The notes beneath the pieces are model-generated. The model did no database searches and was not told the origin of the DNA. It saw nothing but the letters and a program-made list of their open reading frames with translations. Position numbers and translations under genes: made by a program. A stretch of 64,000 bases of DNA from Actinoplanes aureus (GTDB lineage: Bacteria; Actinomycetota; Actinomycetes; Mycobacteriales; Micromonosporaceae): positions 87,016-151,015 of the forward strand of contig NZ_JADQTO010000005.1 in the NCBI RefSeq assembly GCF_015704865.1. The letters are read 5' to 3'. Each line of letters opens with the position of its first letter. Position 1 is the first letter of the stretch. Positions 50,771 to 59,156 of this stretch are shown one piece after another.

Positions 50771-51151
50771 TTGATTCCTGAGGATCTGCGGTACACCGCG
50801 GAACACGAGTGGGTCGCCGGCGACGGCAGCGGTCCGGTACGAGTGGGCATCACCCACTTCGCGCAGGACGCCCTGGGCGACATCGTCTTCGTGGACCTGC
50901 CCGAAGAGGGCACGGTCGTGCAGGCGGGTGACTCACTCGGCGAGATCGAGTCGACCAAGAGCGTCTCGGAGATCTACGCGCCGATTTCCGGCACCGTGGT
51001 GTCGAAGAACGCGACTCTCGCCGATGAGCCGGAAATCATCAACGGCGAGCCGTACGCGGCGGGCTGGCTCGTGGAGATCGCCCCTGATGATCCGGCGGCG
51101 CTCGATTCGCTGCTGGACGCCGCGGCGTACCGGGCCATCACCGAGAGCTGA
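50771..51151 (+). CDS. gcvH: Glycine cleavage system H protein
   Basis: A 126-residue lipoyl-carrier protein. Y-T-A-E-H-E-W-V at the start, G-D-I-V-F-V-D-L-P-E-E-G, and the lipoylation site G-E-I-E-S-T-K63-S-V-S-E are all in place. It shuttles the aminomethyl group between the P, T and L proteins of glycine cleavage. TTG start at 50771 has a GGAGGAAG site upstream. It lies 15 nt after the DUF881 gene and upstream of garA, as in mycobacteria (Rv1826). No gcvP or gcvT in the window. Confidence 0.97.
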   Translation: MIPEDLRYTAEHEWVAGDGSGPVRVGITHFAQDALGDIVFVDLPEEGTVVQAGDSLGEIESTKSVSEIYAPISGTVVSKNATLADEPEIINGEPYAAGWLVEIAPDDPAALDSLLDAAAYRAITES

Positions 51152-51372
51152 TCGGCGCAGAGCTGATTGGGTGCGGCCCGAAAAGCAAATATCGGTCTCC
51201 GCGAGTCCGGTTGCTCAGCGATATTGGCGCTGACTAGGCTCGCGGAGCACACGAAGAACTGTTATTCCTTTGAAACCGATAGTCGTGCGTCGGGCCGAAT
51301 TAGGCCTCGGCGGGGCCGCAACGCGGTGGCCTCGCCGGTAGGCGACGACCAACTGATCCGTGAGGTGGTCCC

Positions 51373-51819
51373 ATGACGCGCCCAGACGACGAGTTCCCCC
51401 CACTCGACGTCACGTCCACGCTGAACCTTGGCGCCCTTGACGAGGTGCTCGAGGGACCAGAGACCGACGTGGTGCCCAGCCGGATGTCCGGCTCGCTGCC
51501 TCCGGGCATGGCCCTGCTGGTCGTGCGCCGTGGCCCCAACGCGGGTGCCCGCTTCCTGCTCGATCACGACGTGACGACCAGCGGCCGGCACCCGGACAGT
51601 GACATCTTCCTCGACGACGTGACGGTTTCCCGCCGCCACGCCGAGTTCCACCGCGACGGCGGCACGTTCACCGTTCGCGACGTCGGTTCGCTCAACGGTA
51701 CGTATGTGAACCGGGAAAGGGTTGAAGCCGCGACGCTGAGCAACGGCGACGAGGTCCAGATCGGCAAGTTCCGTCTGGTGTTCATCGCCGGTCCGCGGCC
51801 GGAGGGCGAGGGACGGTAG
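51373..51819 (+). CDS. garA: FHA-domain regulator GarA/OdhI
   Basis: A 148-residue protein. The N-terminal ~45 residues are flexible and contain D-V-T14-S-T16-L-N-L, the position of the threonines phosphorylated by Ser/Thr kinases in GarA/OdhI. The FHA domain (about 47-130) shows S-G-R-H-P-D-S-D-I-F-L-D-D-V-T-V-S-R-R-H-A and V-G-S-L-N-G-T-Y-V-N-R, the phosphothreonine-binding residues. Unphosphorylated GarA inhibits 2-oxoglutarate dehydrogenase and stimulates glutamate synthesis. ATG at 51373; 221 bp of upstream DNA separate it from gcvH. Its stop shares one base with the next gene's GTG. Confidence 0.95.
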   Translation: MTRPDDEFPPLDVTSTLNLGALDEVLEGPETDVVPSRMSGSLPPGMALLVVRRGPNAGARFLLDHDVTTSGRHPDSDIFLDDVTVSRRHAEFHRDGGTFTVRDVGSLNGTYVNRERVEAATLSNGDEVQIGKFRLVFIAGPRPEGEGR

Positions 51820-52559
51820 TGACTTCGCCGGGGGCGGCCGCGCGTGACCCGGGGGCTTCGGGCCCTCAGGGCGGGCGCGATGGTGCGCTGATGAGCATCG
51901 GGGAGGTGCTGGCCCACCTGCGCACCGAGTTCCCCGACACCACGATCTCGAAGTTGCGGTTCCTGGAGGCGGAGGGTCTGGTCGACCCGCAGCGCACCGC
52001 CTCCGGGTACCGCAAGTACTCCTGGAACGACGTGGCCCGGCTGCGTTTCGTGCTGACCGCGCAGCGTGACCAGTACCTGCCGTTGCGGGTGATCCGGGAG
52101 CAGCTGGACCGGATGGAGCAGGAGCCGGCGGTGCCGCAGCGCCCGACGCTGGTGGCGGTGGGTGCGCAGCGGGCCACGGATCCCGCGGACACCCGCATCC
52201 CGAAGACGGATCTGCTGGAGCGGACCGGCGTCGAGGAGGCGCTGCTGGCCGAGCTGGAGCAGATCGGCCTGGTCACCGCCCGCCCGCCGGGCTGGTACGA
52301 CGCCGACGCGGTGATCATCGTGGAGGCGGTGGTGGGCCTGACCCGGTACGGGCTGGAGGTGCGGCACCTGCGGGCGTTCCGCAACGCCGCGGACCGTGAG
52401 GTGGGCCTGTTCACACAATTGCTGGCGCCTATGGTGCGGCAGCACGACCCGGCGGCCCGTGCCCGGGCGACCGAGACCGCGCGTGAGCTGCAGGCGTTGT
52501 CGCAGCGGTTGCACGCGGCTCTGGTGCGGTCGGGTTTACGCGGCGAATTGGGGCGTTGA
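51819..52559 (+). CDS. ftsR: MerR-type regulator FtsR
   Basis: A 246-residue MerR-like regulator directly downstream of garA, the position of FtsR in corynebacteria and Rv1828 in mycobacteria. After a disordered ~24 residues, the helix-turn-helix/wing reads S-I-G-E-V-L-A-H-L-R-T-E-F-P-D-T-T-I-S-K-L-R-F-L-E-A-E-G-L-V, then the dimerisation helix L-P-L-R-V-I-R-E-Q-L-D-R-M and a C-terminal effector-type domain with W-Y-D-A-D-A-V-I-I-V-E-A-V. FtsR activates ftsZ transcription in C. glutamicum. GTG shares one base with the garA TAG (TAGTG). Confidence 0.88.
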   Translation: MTSPGAAARDPGASGPQGGRDGALMSIGEVLAHLRTEFPDTTISKLRFLEAEGLVDPQRTASGYRKYSWNDVARLRFVLTAQRDQYLPLRVIREQLDRMEQEPAVPQRPTLVAVGAQRATDPADTRIPKTDLLERTGVEEALLAELEQIGLVTARPPGWYDADAVIIVEAVVGLTRYGLEVRHLRAFRNAADREVGLFTQLLAPMVRQHDPAARARATETARELQALSQRLHAALVRSGLRGELGR

Positions 52560-52672
52560 CCTACCGCGTGGGGGTATCCCGCACGGGTCGGTTTCCGATG
52601 GTGTGCGTGTACCGTGCAGGTAGGGGCGGCTGGACGTACAGCGGCGACAACACGACGACACGGAGGCGGGCG

Positions 52673-53137
52673 GTGCGCGAGCTGAGCGTGGTCGGGGTCA
52701 GGGTGGAGCTGCCCAGCAACCAGCCGATCGTGTTGCTGCGGGAGGTCGACGGTGATCGGTACCTCCCGATCTGGATCGGGGCGGTGGAGGCGACCGCCAT
52801 CGCGTACGAGCAGCAGGGCGTGAAGCCGGCCCGGCCGCTCACTCATGATCTTCTCCGGGACATCCTCGCGGCGCTGCAGGCGCCGCTGAAGGCGGTCGAG
52901 ATCACCGAGTTGAAGGACAACGTCTTCTACGCCGATCTGCTGATCGGGGAGAACCTGCGGGTGTCGGCGCGGCCGAGCGACTCGATCGCGCTGGCGCTGC
53001 GGGTGGGCGCGCCGATCCGCTGCGCCGACCAGGTGCTCACCGAGGCCGGCATCGTGATCCCGGACGAGCAGGAGGACGAGGTGGAGAAATTCCGCGAGTT
53101 CCTCGACCAGGTTCGCCCGGAGGACTTCGCCGGCTGA
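52673..53137 (+). CDS. DUF151 family protein (bifunctional nuclease domain)
   Basis: A 154-residue protein with R-E-L-S-V-V-G-V-R-V-E-L-P-S-N-Q-P-I-V-L-L at the start, L-P-I-W-I-G-A-V-E-A-T-A-I-A, R-P-L-T-H-D-L-L, and S-A-R-P-S-D-S-I-A-L-A-L-R-V-G-A-P-I. This is the DUF151/BFN pattern; plant members have nuclease activity, bacterial roles are unclear. It corresponds to Rv1829. GTG 52673 is chosen because CGGAGG lies 8 nt upstream and the domain starts at once; the upstream part of the open frame is not conserved. It lies between the two MerR-type genes. Confidence 0.9.
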   Translation: MRELSVVGVRVELPSNQPIVLLREVDGDRYLPIWIGAVEATAIAYEQQGVKPARPLTHDLLRDILAALQAPLKAVEITELKDNVFYADLLIGENLRVSARPSDSIALALRVGAPIRCADQVLTEAGIVIPDEQEDEVEKFREFLDQVRPEDFAG

Positions 53138-53305
53138 GCCAGGCTGAGGCGGACTGAGCCAGGCTGAGCCGCGTGTCCGATATCGACACTTGCCGAACGC
53201 AAGGGCTAGCCCGGACGCGGCGTGTCGTGCGGTTACCTCCATGTTTCGGCCGTCGCTGAGATATACGCTCGTGACGTCCAGGTGAACCGGCGGGGAGGTA
53301 ATCGC

Positions 53306-53857
53306 GTGCACGAGCAGCCTCTTGAAGGCCCACTCCTCGGCGAGGACGGCACAGTCGGGTATCGCGGGGTGACGGCTTGTCAGGCGGTCGGGATCAGCTA
53401 CCGGCAGCTCGACTACTGGGCGCGTACGACGCTTGTCGTGCCGAGCGTCCGCGACGCGTCGGGATCCGGGACGCAGCGCCTCTACTCCTTCCGTGACCTG
53501 GTGGTTCTCAAGGTGGTGAAGCGCCTGCTGGACGCCGGTGTGTCGCTGCAGAACATCCGCCGGGCGATCGACACGCTGCGCTCGCGGGGGGTGGACGACC
53601 TGGCGGAGATCACGCTGATCTCGGACGGGACGACGGTGTACGAGTGCCGCTCCCCGGAGGAGGTCGTCGACCTGTTGCAGGGCGGCCAGGGCGTGTTCGG
53701 GATCGCGATCGGCGGGGCGTTCAAGGAGATCCAGGGTTCGCTGTCGCACCTGCCCTCGGAGCCGGCGTCGCCGCAGCCGGTGGGCGTGGACGTGCCGGCC
53801 GAGCCGTCCGCGGGTGACGAGCTGGCGGCCCGCCGGGCCCGCCGTCGCGCCGGTTAA
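53306..53857 (+). CDS. MerR-type transcriptional regulator (Rv1830-like)
   Basis: A 183-residue MerR-family protein with Y-R-G-V-T-A-C-Q-A-V-G-I-S-Y-R-Q-L-D-Y-W-A-R-T as the first helix-turn-helix, R-L-Y-S-F-R-D-L-V-V-L-K-V-V-K-R-L-L-D-A-G-V-S-L-Q-N-I-R as wing and second HTH, and an I-T-L-I-S-D-G-T-T-V-Y-E-C C-terminal part. Its Cys is not in the metal-binding arrangement of MerR. It corresponds to Rv1830, the second MerR-like gene of the block. GTG 53306 has GGGGAGG 6 nt upstream. The C-terminus is Arg-rich. Targets unknown. Confidence 0.88.
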   Translation: MHEQPLEGPLLGEDGTVGYRGVTACQAVGISYRQLDYWARTTLVVPSVRDASGSGTQRLYSFRDLVVLKVVKRLLDAGVSLQNIRRAIDTLRSRGVDDLAEITLISDGTTVYECRSPEEVVDLLQGGQGVFGIAIGGAFKEIQGSLSHLPSEPASPQPVGVDVPAEPSAGDELAARRARRRAG

Positions 53858-53884
53858 GGGTCAGTTTCTGACCTGATTCCGGGG

Positions 53885-53890
53885 TAGCTT
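53885..53890 (+). promoter_or_regulatory. Putative -10 hexamer for leaderless UvrA-like transcript
   Basis: TAGCTT ends 6 nt before the GTG at 53897 and there is no ribosome-binding site. Confidence 0.5.
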
Positions 53891-53896
53891 TCCCCG

Positions 53897-56152
53897 GTGA
53901 CTCACATCGCAGACAGCCACGATGTCATTCAGGTCCGCGGGGCCCGGGAGAACAATCTTCGCGACGTGTCGCTGGACGTACCGAAACGCCGGTTGACGGT
54001 GTTCACCGGAGTGTCCGGTTCTGGTAAGTCGTCGCTGGTCTTCGGGACCATCGCCGCCGAGTCGCAGCGGATGATCAACGAGACGTACTCGGCGTTTCTC
54101 CAGTCGTTCATGGGCAGTCCGGCCCGGCCGGACGTCGACGCCCTGCACAATCTCAGCGCCGCGATCGTGGTGGACCAGGAGCGGATGGGCGCGAACGCCC
54201 GGTCGACGCTCGGCACCGCGACGGACGCGTACACGATGTTGCGGATCATCTTCAGCCGGCTCGGGTCGCCGAGCGCGGGCAGCGCGCTGGCCTACTCGTT
54301 CAACGCCGAGGGCATGTGCCCGAACTGTGAGGGCCTGGGCAAGGTCTCCACGATCGACGTGGACCAGCTGGTCGACCGGTCCAAGTCGATCAACGAGGGC
54401 GCGATCACGGTGCCGAACTTCAGCGTCGACGGCTGGTATGTGAAGGCCTACTCGGAGTCCGGCTTCTTCGACCCCGCCAAGCCGATCCGCGACTTCACCG
54501 ACGCGGAGATGTCTGACTTTCTCTACAAAGAACAGACAAAAGTCAAGATCAACGGCATCAATACGACGTACGAGGGACTCGTTCCCAAGGTGCAGCGGAT
54601 GTACCTGACGAAGGAGCGGGAGTCGGTGCAGCCGCACATCCGCGCCTTCATCGACCGGGCCGCCACCTTCGCCGCCTGCCCGGACTGCGGCGGCACCCGG
54701 CTCAAGCCGTCGGTGCTTCAGTCGCGCATCGACGGTCGCAACATCGCCGAGTGCTCGGCCATGCAGGTCAGCGACCTGGCCGTGTTCCTGGCCGGGATCA
54801 CCGCGCCGTCGGTCCGTCCGGTCGTGACGAACCTGCGGCACACGCTCGACTCGCTCGTCGAGATCGGGCTGGGCTACCTGTCGCTGGACCGGGAGTCGGC
54901 CACGCTGTCCGGCGGTGAGGCGCAGCGGGTGAAGATGGTGCGCCATCTCGGGTCGAGCCTGACCGACATCACGTACGTGTTCGACGAGCCCACGGTGGGC
55001 CTGCACCCGCACGACATCCAGCGGATGAACGGGCTGCTGCTGCGCCTGCGCGACAAGGGCAACACGGTGCTGGTGGTCGAGCACAAGCCGGAGACGATCG
55101 CGATCGCCGATCACGTCGTCGACCTCGGGCCGGGCGCGGGGCCGGGCGGCGGGCGGATCCAGTTCGAGGGCACGGTCGAGGCACTGCGCGCCAGCGAGTC
55201 GCTGACCGGCCGGTATCTGGGGCACCGGGTGTCACTCAAAGACACTTGTCGCGAAAAAACCGGTGTGATGCCGATTCGCGGCGCCACCACCCACAACCTG
55301 CGCGGCGTCGACGTCGACGTTCCCACCGGGGTGCTGACGGTCGTGACCGGGGTGGCCGGCTCCGGCAAGAGCTCGCTGATCTACGGGTCGCTGCCGCAGC
55401 GCGACGGCGTGGTCGTCGTGGACCAGTCGGCGATCCGCGGCTCCCGGCGCAGCAACCCGGCCACGTACACCGGGCTGCTCGACGCGGTCCGTACCGCGTT
55501 CGCCAAGGCCAACAAGGTGAAGGCGTCGCTGTTCAGCGCCAACTCGGAGGGCGCCTGCCCGAACTGCAAGGGCATCGGCCTGGTCTACATGGACCTGGCG
55601 ATGATGGCCGGGGTGGCGAGCGTCTGCGAGGAGTGCGAGGGCAAGCGGTTCACCGCCGAGGTGCTCGGTTACAAGCTGCGCGGCCGGGACATCAGCGAGG
55701 TGCTGGCGATGCCGGTCAGCGAGGCCCAGGAGTTCTTCACCGAGAAGCCGGCGCGGGTGGTCCTGGACCGGCTCGCCGCCGTCGGTCTCGGCTACCTCAC
55801 CCTCGGCCAGCCGCTGAACACGCTGTCCGGCGGCGAGCGGCAGCGGCTGAAGCTGGCCGTGCACATGGGCGGTGGGACGGTTACGTACCTGCTGGACGAG
55901 CCGACGACCGGCCTGCACCTGGCCGATGTGGATCAGCTGCTCGCGCTGCTGGACCGGCTCGTCGACACCGGCAACACGGTGGTGGTGATCGAGCATCACC
56001 TGGCGGTGATGGCCCACGCCGACTGGATCATCGACCTGGGCCCGGGCGCCGGCCAGGACGGGGGTCAGGTGGTCTTCACGGGTACGCCGTCCGAGCTCGT
56101 CGCCAAGTCGGACACGGTGACGGCCGAACACCTGCGCGAATACGTCGCCTGA
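53897..56152 (+). CDS. UvrA-like ABC ATPase (short UvrA paralogue)
   Basis: A 751-residue protein, about 200 shorter than UvrA of nucleotide-excision repair. Two ABC units are complete: Walker A G-V-S-G-S-G-K-S (38-45), zinc-finger-like C-P-N-C-E-G and [14 protein letters not shown] and F-D-E-P-T-V-G-L; then [15 protein letters not shown] plus [14 protein letters not shown] and L-D-E-P-T-T-G-L. The reduced length fits absence of the UvrB-binding insertion. Such paralogues (UvrA2/DrrC type) are linked to drug tolerance or alternative DNA-lesion handling in actinomycetes. GTG at 53897 follows a TAGCTT hexamer. Confidence 0.88.
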   Translation: MTHIADSHDVIQVRGARENNLRDVSLDVPKRRLTVFTGVSGSGKSSLVFGTIAAESQRMINETYSAFLQSFMGSPARPDVDALHNLSAAIVVDQERMGANARSTLGTATDAYTMLRIIFSRLGSPSAGSALAYSFNAEGMCPNCEGLGKVSTIDVDQLVDRSKSINEGAITVPNFSVDGWYVKAYSESGFFDPAKPIRDFTDAEMSDFLYKEQTKVKINGINTTYEGLVPKVQRMYLTKERESVQPHIRAFIDRAATFAACPDCGGTRLKPSVLQSRIDGRNIAECSAMQVSDLAVFLAGITAPSVRPVVTNLRHTLDSLVEIGLGYLSLDRESATLSGGEAQRVKMVRHLGSSLTDITYVFDEPTVGLHPHDIQRMNGLLLRLRDKGNTVLVVEHKPETIAIADHVVDLGPGAGPGGGRIQFEGTVEALRASESLTGRYLGHRVSLKDTCREKTGVMPIRGATTHNLRGVDVDVPTGVLTVVTGVAGSGKSSLIYGSLPQRDGVVVVDQSAIRGSRRSNPATYTGLLDAVRTAFAKANKVKASLFSANSEGACPNCKGIGLVYMDLAMMAGVASVCEECEGKRFTAEVLGYKLRGRDISEVLAMPVSEAQEFFTEKPARVVLDRLAAVGLGYLTLGQPLNTLSGGERQRLKLAVHMGGGTVTYLLDEPTTGLHLADVDQLLALLDRLVDTGNTVVVIEHHLAVMAHADWIIDLGPGAGQDGGQVVFTGTPSELVAKSDTVTAEHLREYVA

Positions 56153-56167
56153 CCCCCGCGTGCCAGG

Positions 56168-56959
56168 TCAGTCCTGCTGGTCGAGGAAGGCCAGCGCGGT
56201 CTGCGGGAACAGCGGCGACAGGAACAGGCTGTAGTGGGTGAGGCCGGGCAGGATGGCCAGCGCGTGGCCACCCTTGGGCCGGCCCTCACCCATCCAGCCG
56301 CCGTCCCGCTGCCCGCCGTCGAGCAGCGCGAACACCTCGACGAAGTGCGACGGCGGGCACATGTCGGCGTCGGCGGCGACGATCATGGTGGGCACCTGGA
56401 GGCCACGAACCTCCTCGGTGAAGTCGAAGTCCTCGGCCATCGCCGCGCCGATCTTGTCGAGCAGGCGGGGGAAGTCCTCCGGGCGGGGCGCGAGCCGCTG
56501 GTACGCCTCGTACATCGGGGTCTCCTTCATGAACTCGACGGCGGCCGCATTCACCTGGCCCTGCTGCTCCAGGATCTCCGGGTAGGTGGCGCTGCGCTTG
56601 ATGCCGGCCGAAGCGGAGACGCAGCGCCGGATCTTCTGCGGGTGGCGGATGGCCACCTGCATGGCCACGCCGCCGCCGAGGGAGTAGCCCACCACGTCCG
56701 GCTTCTCCAGGCCGAGGTGGTCGATGAGGGCGGCGATGTCGTCGGCGATCAGGGGGATCTCGAGAGGGCGGTCGATGTCGGCGGTGCGCCCGTGTCCTTG
56801 CAGGTCGACGAGGATCACCTGGTGCCCCTCGGTGAACCGGGGCAGGATCGGAGCGAACATCTCGCCCGAGCCGAGACCGCCGTGCAGCAGGATCAGCGGC
56901 CGGCCGGTGCCGTGGATCTCGTAGTAGAGGTTGATCCCGTTGACGTCGGCGTAGGTCAT
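56168..56959 (-). CDS. Alpha/beta hydrolase
   Basis: A 263-residue hydrolase. The oxyanion-hole loop L-L-H-G-G-L-G-S-G lies near residue 25, the nucleophile elbow V-G-Y-S-L-G-G-G (Ser about 92) and the C-terminal catalytic His in L-P-G-L-T-H-Y are visible; V-A-A-D-A-D-M holds the likely acid. Substrate unknown. ATG 56959 has AAGGAG 7 nt upstream. It is divergent from an ECF sigma factor gene (103 bp apart), a common arrangement in which the sigma factor may control the hydrolase. It ends 15 nt from the convergent UvrA-like gene. Confidence 0.92.
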   Translation of the reverse strand: MTYADVNGINLYYEIHGTGRPLILLHGGLGSGEMFAPILPRFTEGHQVILVDLQGHGRTADIDRPLEIPLIADDIAALIDHLGLEKPDVVGYSLGGGVAMQVAIRHPQKIRRCVSASAGIKRSATYPEILEQQGQVNAAAVEFMKETPMYEAYQRLAPRPEDFPRLLDKIGAAMAEDFDFTEEVRGLQVPTMIVAADADMCPPSHFVEVFALLDGGQRDGGWMGEGRPKGGHALAILPGLTHYSLFLSPLFPQTALAFLDQQD

Positions 56960-57049
56960 GACGCGCTCCTTGCGAGTAGTGGTGACGACGGGTAGACCAG
57001 CCGGGTGCCAAGGACTCATCGCGGGTAGCGAAGAAAATTTGAACTCGGC

Positions 57050-57055
57050 TAGGTT
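57050..57055 (+). promoter_or_regulatory. Putative -10 hexamer for leaderless sigma factor transcript
   Basis: TAGGTT ends 7 nt before the GTG at 57063; there is no ribosome-binding site. Confidence 0.5.
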
Positions 57056-57062
57056 CGGCTTC

Positions 57063-58022
57063 GTGAGTGATGTCGCGGCGCAGCTTGAGACGTTCCGGCC
57101 GGAGTTGACCGGCTACTGCTACCGGATGCTCGGGTCCAGCTTCGAGGCCGAGGACGCCGTGCAGGACACGATGATCCGGGCCTGGAAGGGGATCGACGGC
57201 TTCGAGGGCCGGTCGGCGCTGCGGTCCTGGCTGTACCGGATCGCCACCAACGTGTGCCTGACCATGCTGGGCAGCGCCCAGCGGCGGGTGCGGCCGATGG
57301 ACCTGGGGCCGGCCGGGTCCGGGCACGCCACGCATCCCGGCGAGCCGCGCCCGGAGGAGATCTGGGTGGGCCCGGTGCCGGACGAGCGGGTGCTGCCCGA
57401 GGCCAGCGACCCGGCGAACGTGATCGCGGCGCGGGAGTCGATCCGGCTGGCGTTCGTGGCCGCATTGCAGCACCTGCCGGCCAAGCAGCGAGCCGTGCTG
57501 ATCCTGCGCGAGGTCCTCGCCTGGTCGGCGCAGGAGGTGGCGGAGCTGCTGGAGACCTCGGTGGCGAGCGTGAACAGCGCGTTGCAGCGGGCGCGGGCGA
57601 CGATCGCCGCCGCCGACACCGCCGCGGACGTGTATCAGCCCCTCGACGAGGAGCAGAAGGCGCTGCTGGGCCGGTATGTGCAGGCCTTCGAGGCGTACGA
57701 CCTGACGGCGCTGACGGCGCTGCTGCACGAGGACGCGACGCTGTCGATGCCGCCGCTGCCGCTGTGGCTGCGCGGCCCCGACGACATCACCGCGTGGATG
57801 GAGGGCACCGGCAGCGGCTGCCGTGGTTCGCGGCTGGTTCCGGTGGTGGCCAACGGGCTGCCGGCGTTCGGCCAGTACCGGTGCAGCCCGAGCGGCTCCG
57901 GGCACGACCCGTGGGCGCTGATCGTTCTGGAGATCGCGAACGGGCGGATCAGCGGGGTGAACAACTTCCTGGACACCGCGACGCTGTTCCCGCTGTTCGG
58001 GCTGCCGGCGCACCTGGACTGA
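57063..58022 (+). CDS. ECF sigma factor with SnoaL-like C-terminal domain (SigG/TIGR02960 type)
   Basis: A 319-residue sigma-70-family protein. Region 2 is [24 protein letters not shown], region 4 is [26 protein letters not shown], and the last ~110 residues form a SnoaL/NTF2-like domain ([22 protein letters not shown]). In such sigma factors the C-terminal domain replaces an anti-sigma factor. The divergent hydrolase is a likely target. GTG at 57063 is set by the TAGGTT hexamer and the start of region 2; the open frame extends upstream. Confidence 0.93.
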   Translation: MSDVAAQLETFRPELTGYCYRMLGSSFEAEDAVQDTMIRAWKGIDGFEGRSALRSWLYRIATNVCLTMLGSAQRRVRPMDLGPAGSGHATHPGEPRPEEIWVGPVPDERVLPEASDPANVIAARESIRLAFVAALQHLPAKQRAVLILREVLAWSAQEVAELLETSVASVNSALQRARATIAAADTAADVYQPLDEEQKALLGRYVQAFEAYDLTALTALLHEDATLSMPPLPLWLRGPDDITAWMEGTGSGCRGSRLVPVVANGLPAFGQYRCSPSGSGHDPWALIVLEIANGRISGVNNFLDTATLFPLFGLPAHLD

Positions 58023-58029
58023 GACCGGG

Positions 58030-58491
58030 ATGGCTGTGGGGGCCGTGATCTGGGTGATCGGCGTCGTCCTGCTCGGCGGCGCCGCGCTCCTGCTGCCGGC
58101 CCTCACCGCCCATCGGCGGCGCAACCCGCAACGCCCGCCGCAACGCCCGCCGGCCGGGCCGCCGGCGCAGGCGGTCACCGCCGAACGGTACGAGATCGTC
58201 GTGGACGACGACGGCCTGACGGTACGGGTACGCGGCTACGGCTACGCCACGGACTGGGCGCAGCGCTGCCGGTTGTGCTGGGACGAGGTCGTGTCGCTGG
58301 TCCTGGACACCGGCACCTACGACAGCATCGTCTCGCTGTACGCGACGACCCGCGGCGATCACTTCCACACGCACCTGGTGGACGGCAGCGCGTTCAGCCG
58401 TGACCAGTGGACGTCGCTGCGGGCGGTGATCGCCGCGCGGACCGGTGGCCGGATCGACCTCGACCTCGGCCCGCTCGACGGCCGGGCCTGA
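58030..58491 (+). CDS. Hypothetical membrane-anchored protein
   Basis: A 153-residue protein with an N-terminal transmembrane helix (V-I-W-V-I-G-V-V-L-L-G-G-A-A-L-L-L), a Pro/Arg-rich linker (N-P-Q-R-P-P-Q-R-P-P) and a soluble domain with E-I-V-V-D-D-D-G-L-T-V-R-V-R-G-Y-G-Y, C-R-L-C-W-D-E-V-V and Y-A-T-T-R-G-D-H-F-H-T-H. The Cys/His residues could bind metal. No family recognised. The ATG is 7 nt past the sigma factor stop with GGGA before it, so it probably belongs to the same transcript. Confidence 0.7.
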   Translation: MAVGAVIWVIGVVLLGGAALLLPALTAHRRRNPQRPPQRPPAGPPAQAVTAERYEIVVDDDGLTVRVRGYGYATDWAQRCRLCWDEVVSLVLDTGTYDSIVSLYATTRGDHFHTHLVDGSAFSRDQWTSLRAVIAARTGGRIDLDLGPLDGRA

Positions 58492-58493
58492 CG

Positions 58494-58763
58494 TCACGGG
58501 TCGCCGGGGCCCAGGCCGAGCAGGTTCAGCAGACCGACCAGGTCGGGCCCGGCACCCGTGACGACCAGCCGGGATCCGTGCCGCCGGGCGGTGAGCCGCA
58601 GCCGGGCGACGGCCTCGGCCGTCACCACGTCCGGCCGGGCCACCGCCACGTCTATGACCACGACCCGGGCGGGGTGGTCGCGCAGCAGCAGGGCGAGGTC
58701 GGCGCAGAGTGCCGGGATGTCCGCGCGCGTGAGGGTCGCGCCGACCGCGAGAGTGGCCGTCAT
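58494..58763 (-). CDS. Short STAS-like protein
   Basis: An 89-residue protein with the strand-helix order of a STAS domain (T-R-A-D-I-P-A-L-C-A-D-L-A-L-L-L, R-V-V-V-I-D-V-A-V-A-R-P-D-V-V-T-A-E-A-V-A-R-L, R-L-V-V-T-G-A-G-P-D-L). The usual phosphorylated Ser motif D-S/T-x-G is not there; the position reads P-D-V-V. It would be an unphosphorylatable antagonist or a binding-only version. It ends 2 nt from the preceding convergent gene. Confidence 0.6.
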   Translation of the reverse strand: MTATLAVGATLTRADIPALCADLALLLRDHPARVVVIDVAVARPDVVTAEAVARLRLTARRHGSRLVVTGAGPDLVGLLNLLGLGPGDP

Positions 58764-58807
58764 GTGAGTACAGACCGTCCGGCGGCCGCGAACTCATCGG
58801 CATTCCC

Positions 58808-59156
58808 TTGAAGAAGGAATGGGAGCGGGACCGCAACGCGCAGGCGGCGATCTGGGACGTCGGCCAGCAGTTGCCGTGGGTGCAGGGGCGCAGCTTCGCG
58901 ACGGTCAGCGGCGCCGTCTACGACGCGGTCAACCATGCGCACCTTCTTCGGCCGCGACCGGGTTCCGTTCAGCGCCTACAGCGTGGCGTCCGGGACGACG
59001 CGGCACTTCGCCGGCTTCTCCCAGGCCGTCGACGAGGTGGTCGACGCCCGGGTCTGGGGTGGCATCCACTTCCGCACCGCCAGCGCGCAGGGCCGCGAGC
59101 TGGGTGAGGCGGTCAATGCCTGGTCTACCGCCCGCCACTTCCGGCCGCGCCGATGA
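58808..59156 (+). pseudogene. Relic of a vanadium-dependent haloperoxidase / PAP2-family gene
   Basis: Two separate pieces of one gene are left in two frames. From TTG 58808 the first frame gives W-E-R-D-R-N-A-Q-A-A-I-W-D-V and R-S-F-A-T-V-S-G-A-V-Y-D-A-V-N, the N-terminal pattern of these enzymes. From ATG 58935, in another frame, comes R-T-F-F-G-R-D-R-V-P-F-S-A-Y, then H-F-A-G-F-S-Q-A-V-D-E-V-V-D-A-R-V-W-G-G-I-H-F-R-T-A, G-R-E-L-G and F-R-P-R-R, the C-terminal end of the family. About 300 residues between, including most vanadate-binding residues, are deleted, and the frame changes at about 58934. Its end overlaps the asnB 3' end by 32 nt. Confidence 0.75.

Noticed and set aside
51167..51376. 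Small ORF between gcvH and garA
   Set aside because: No ribosome-binding site, atypical composition and it overlaps the garA start region; treated as leader DNA.
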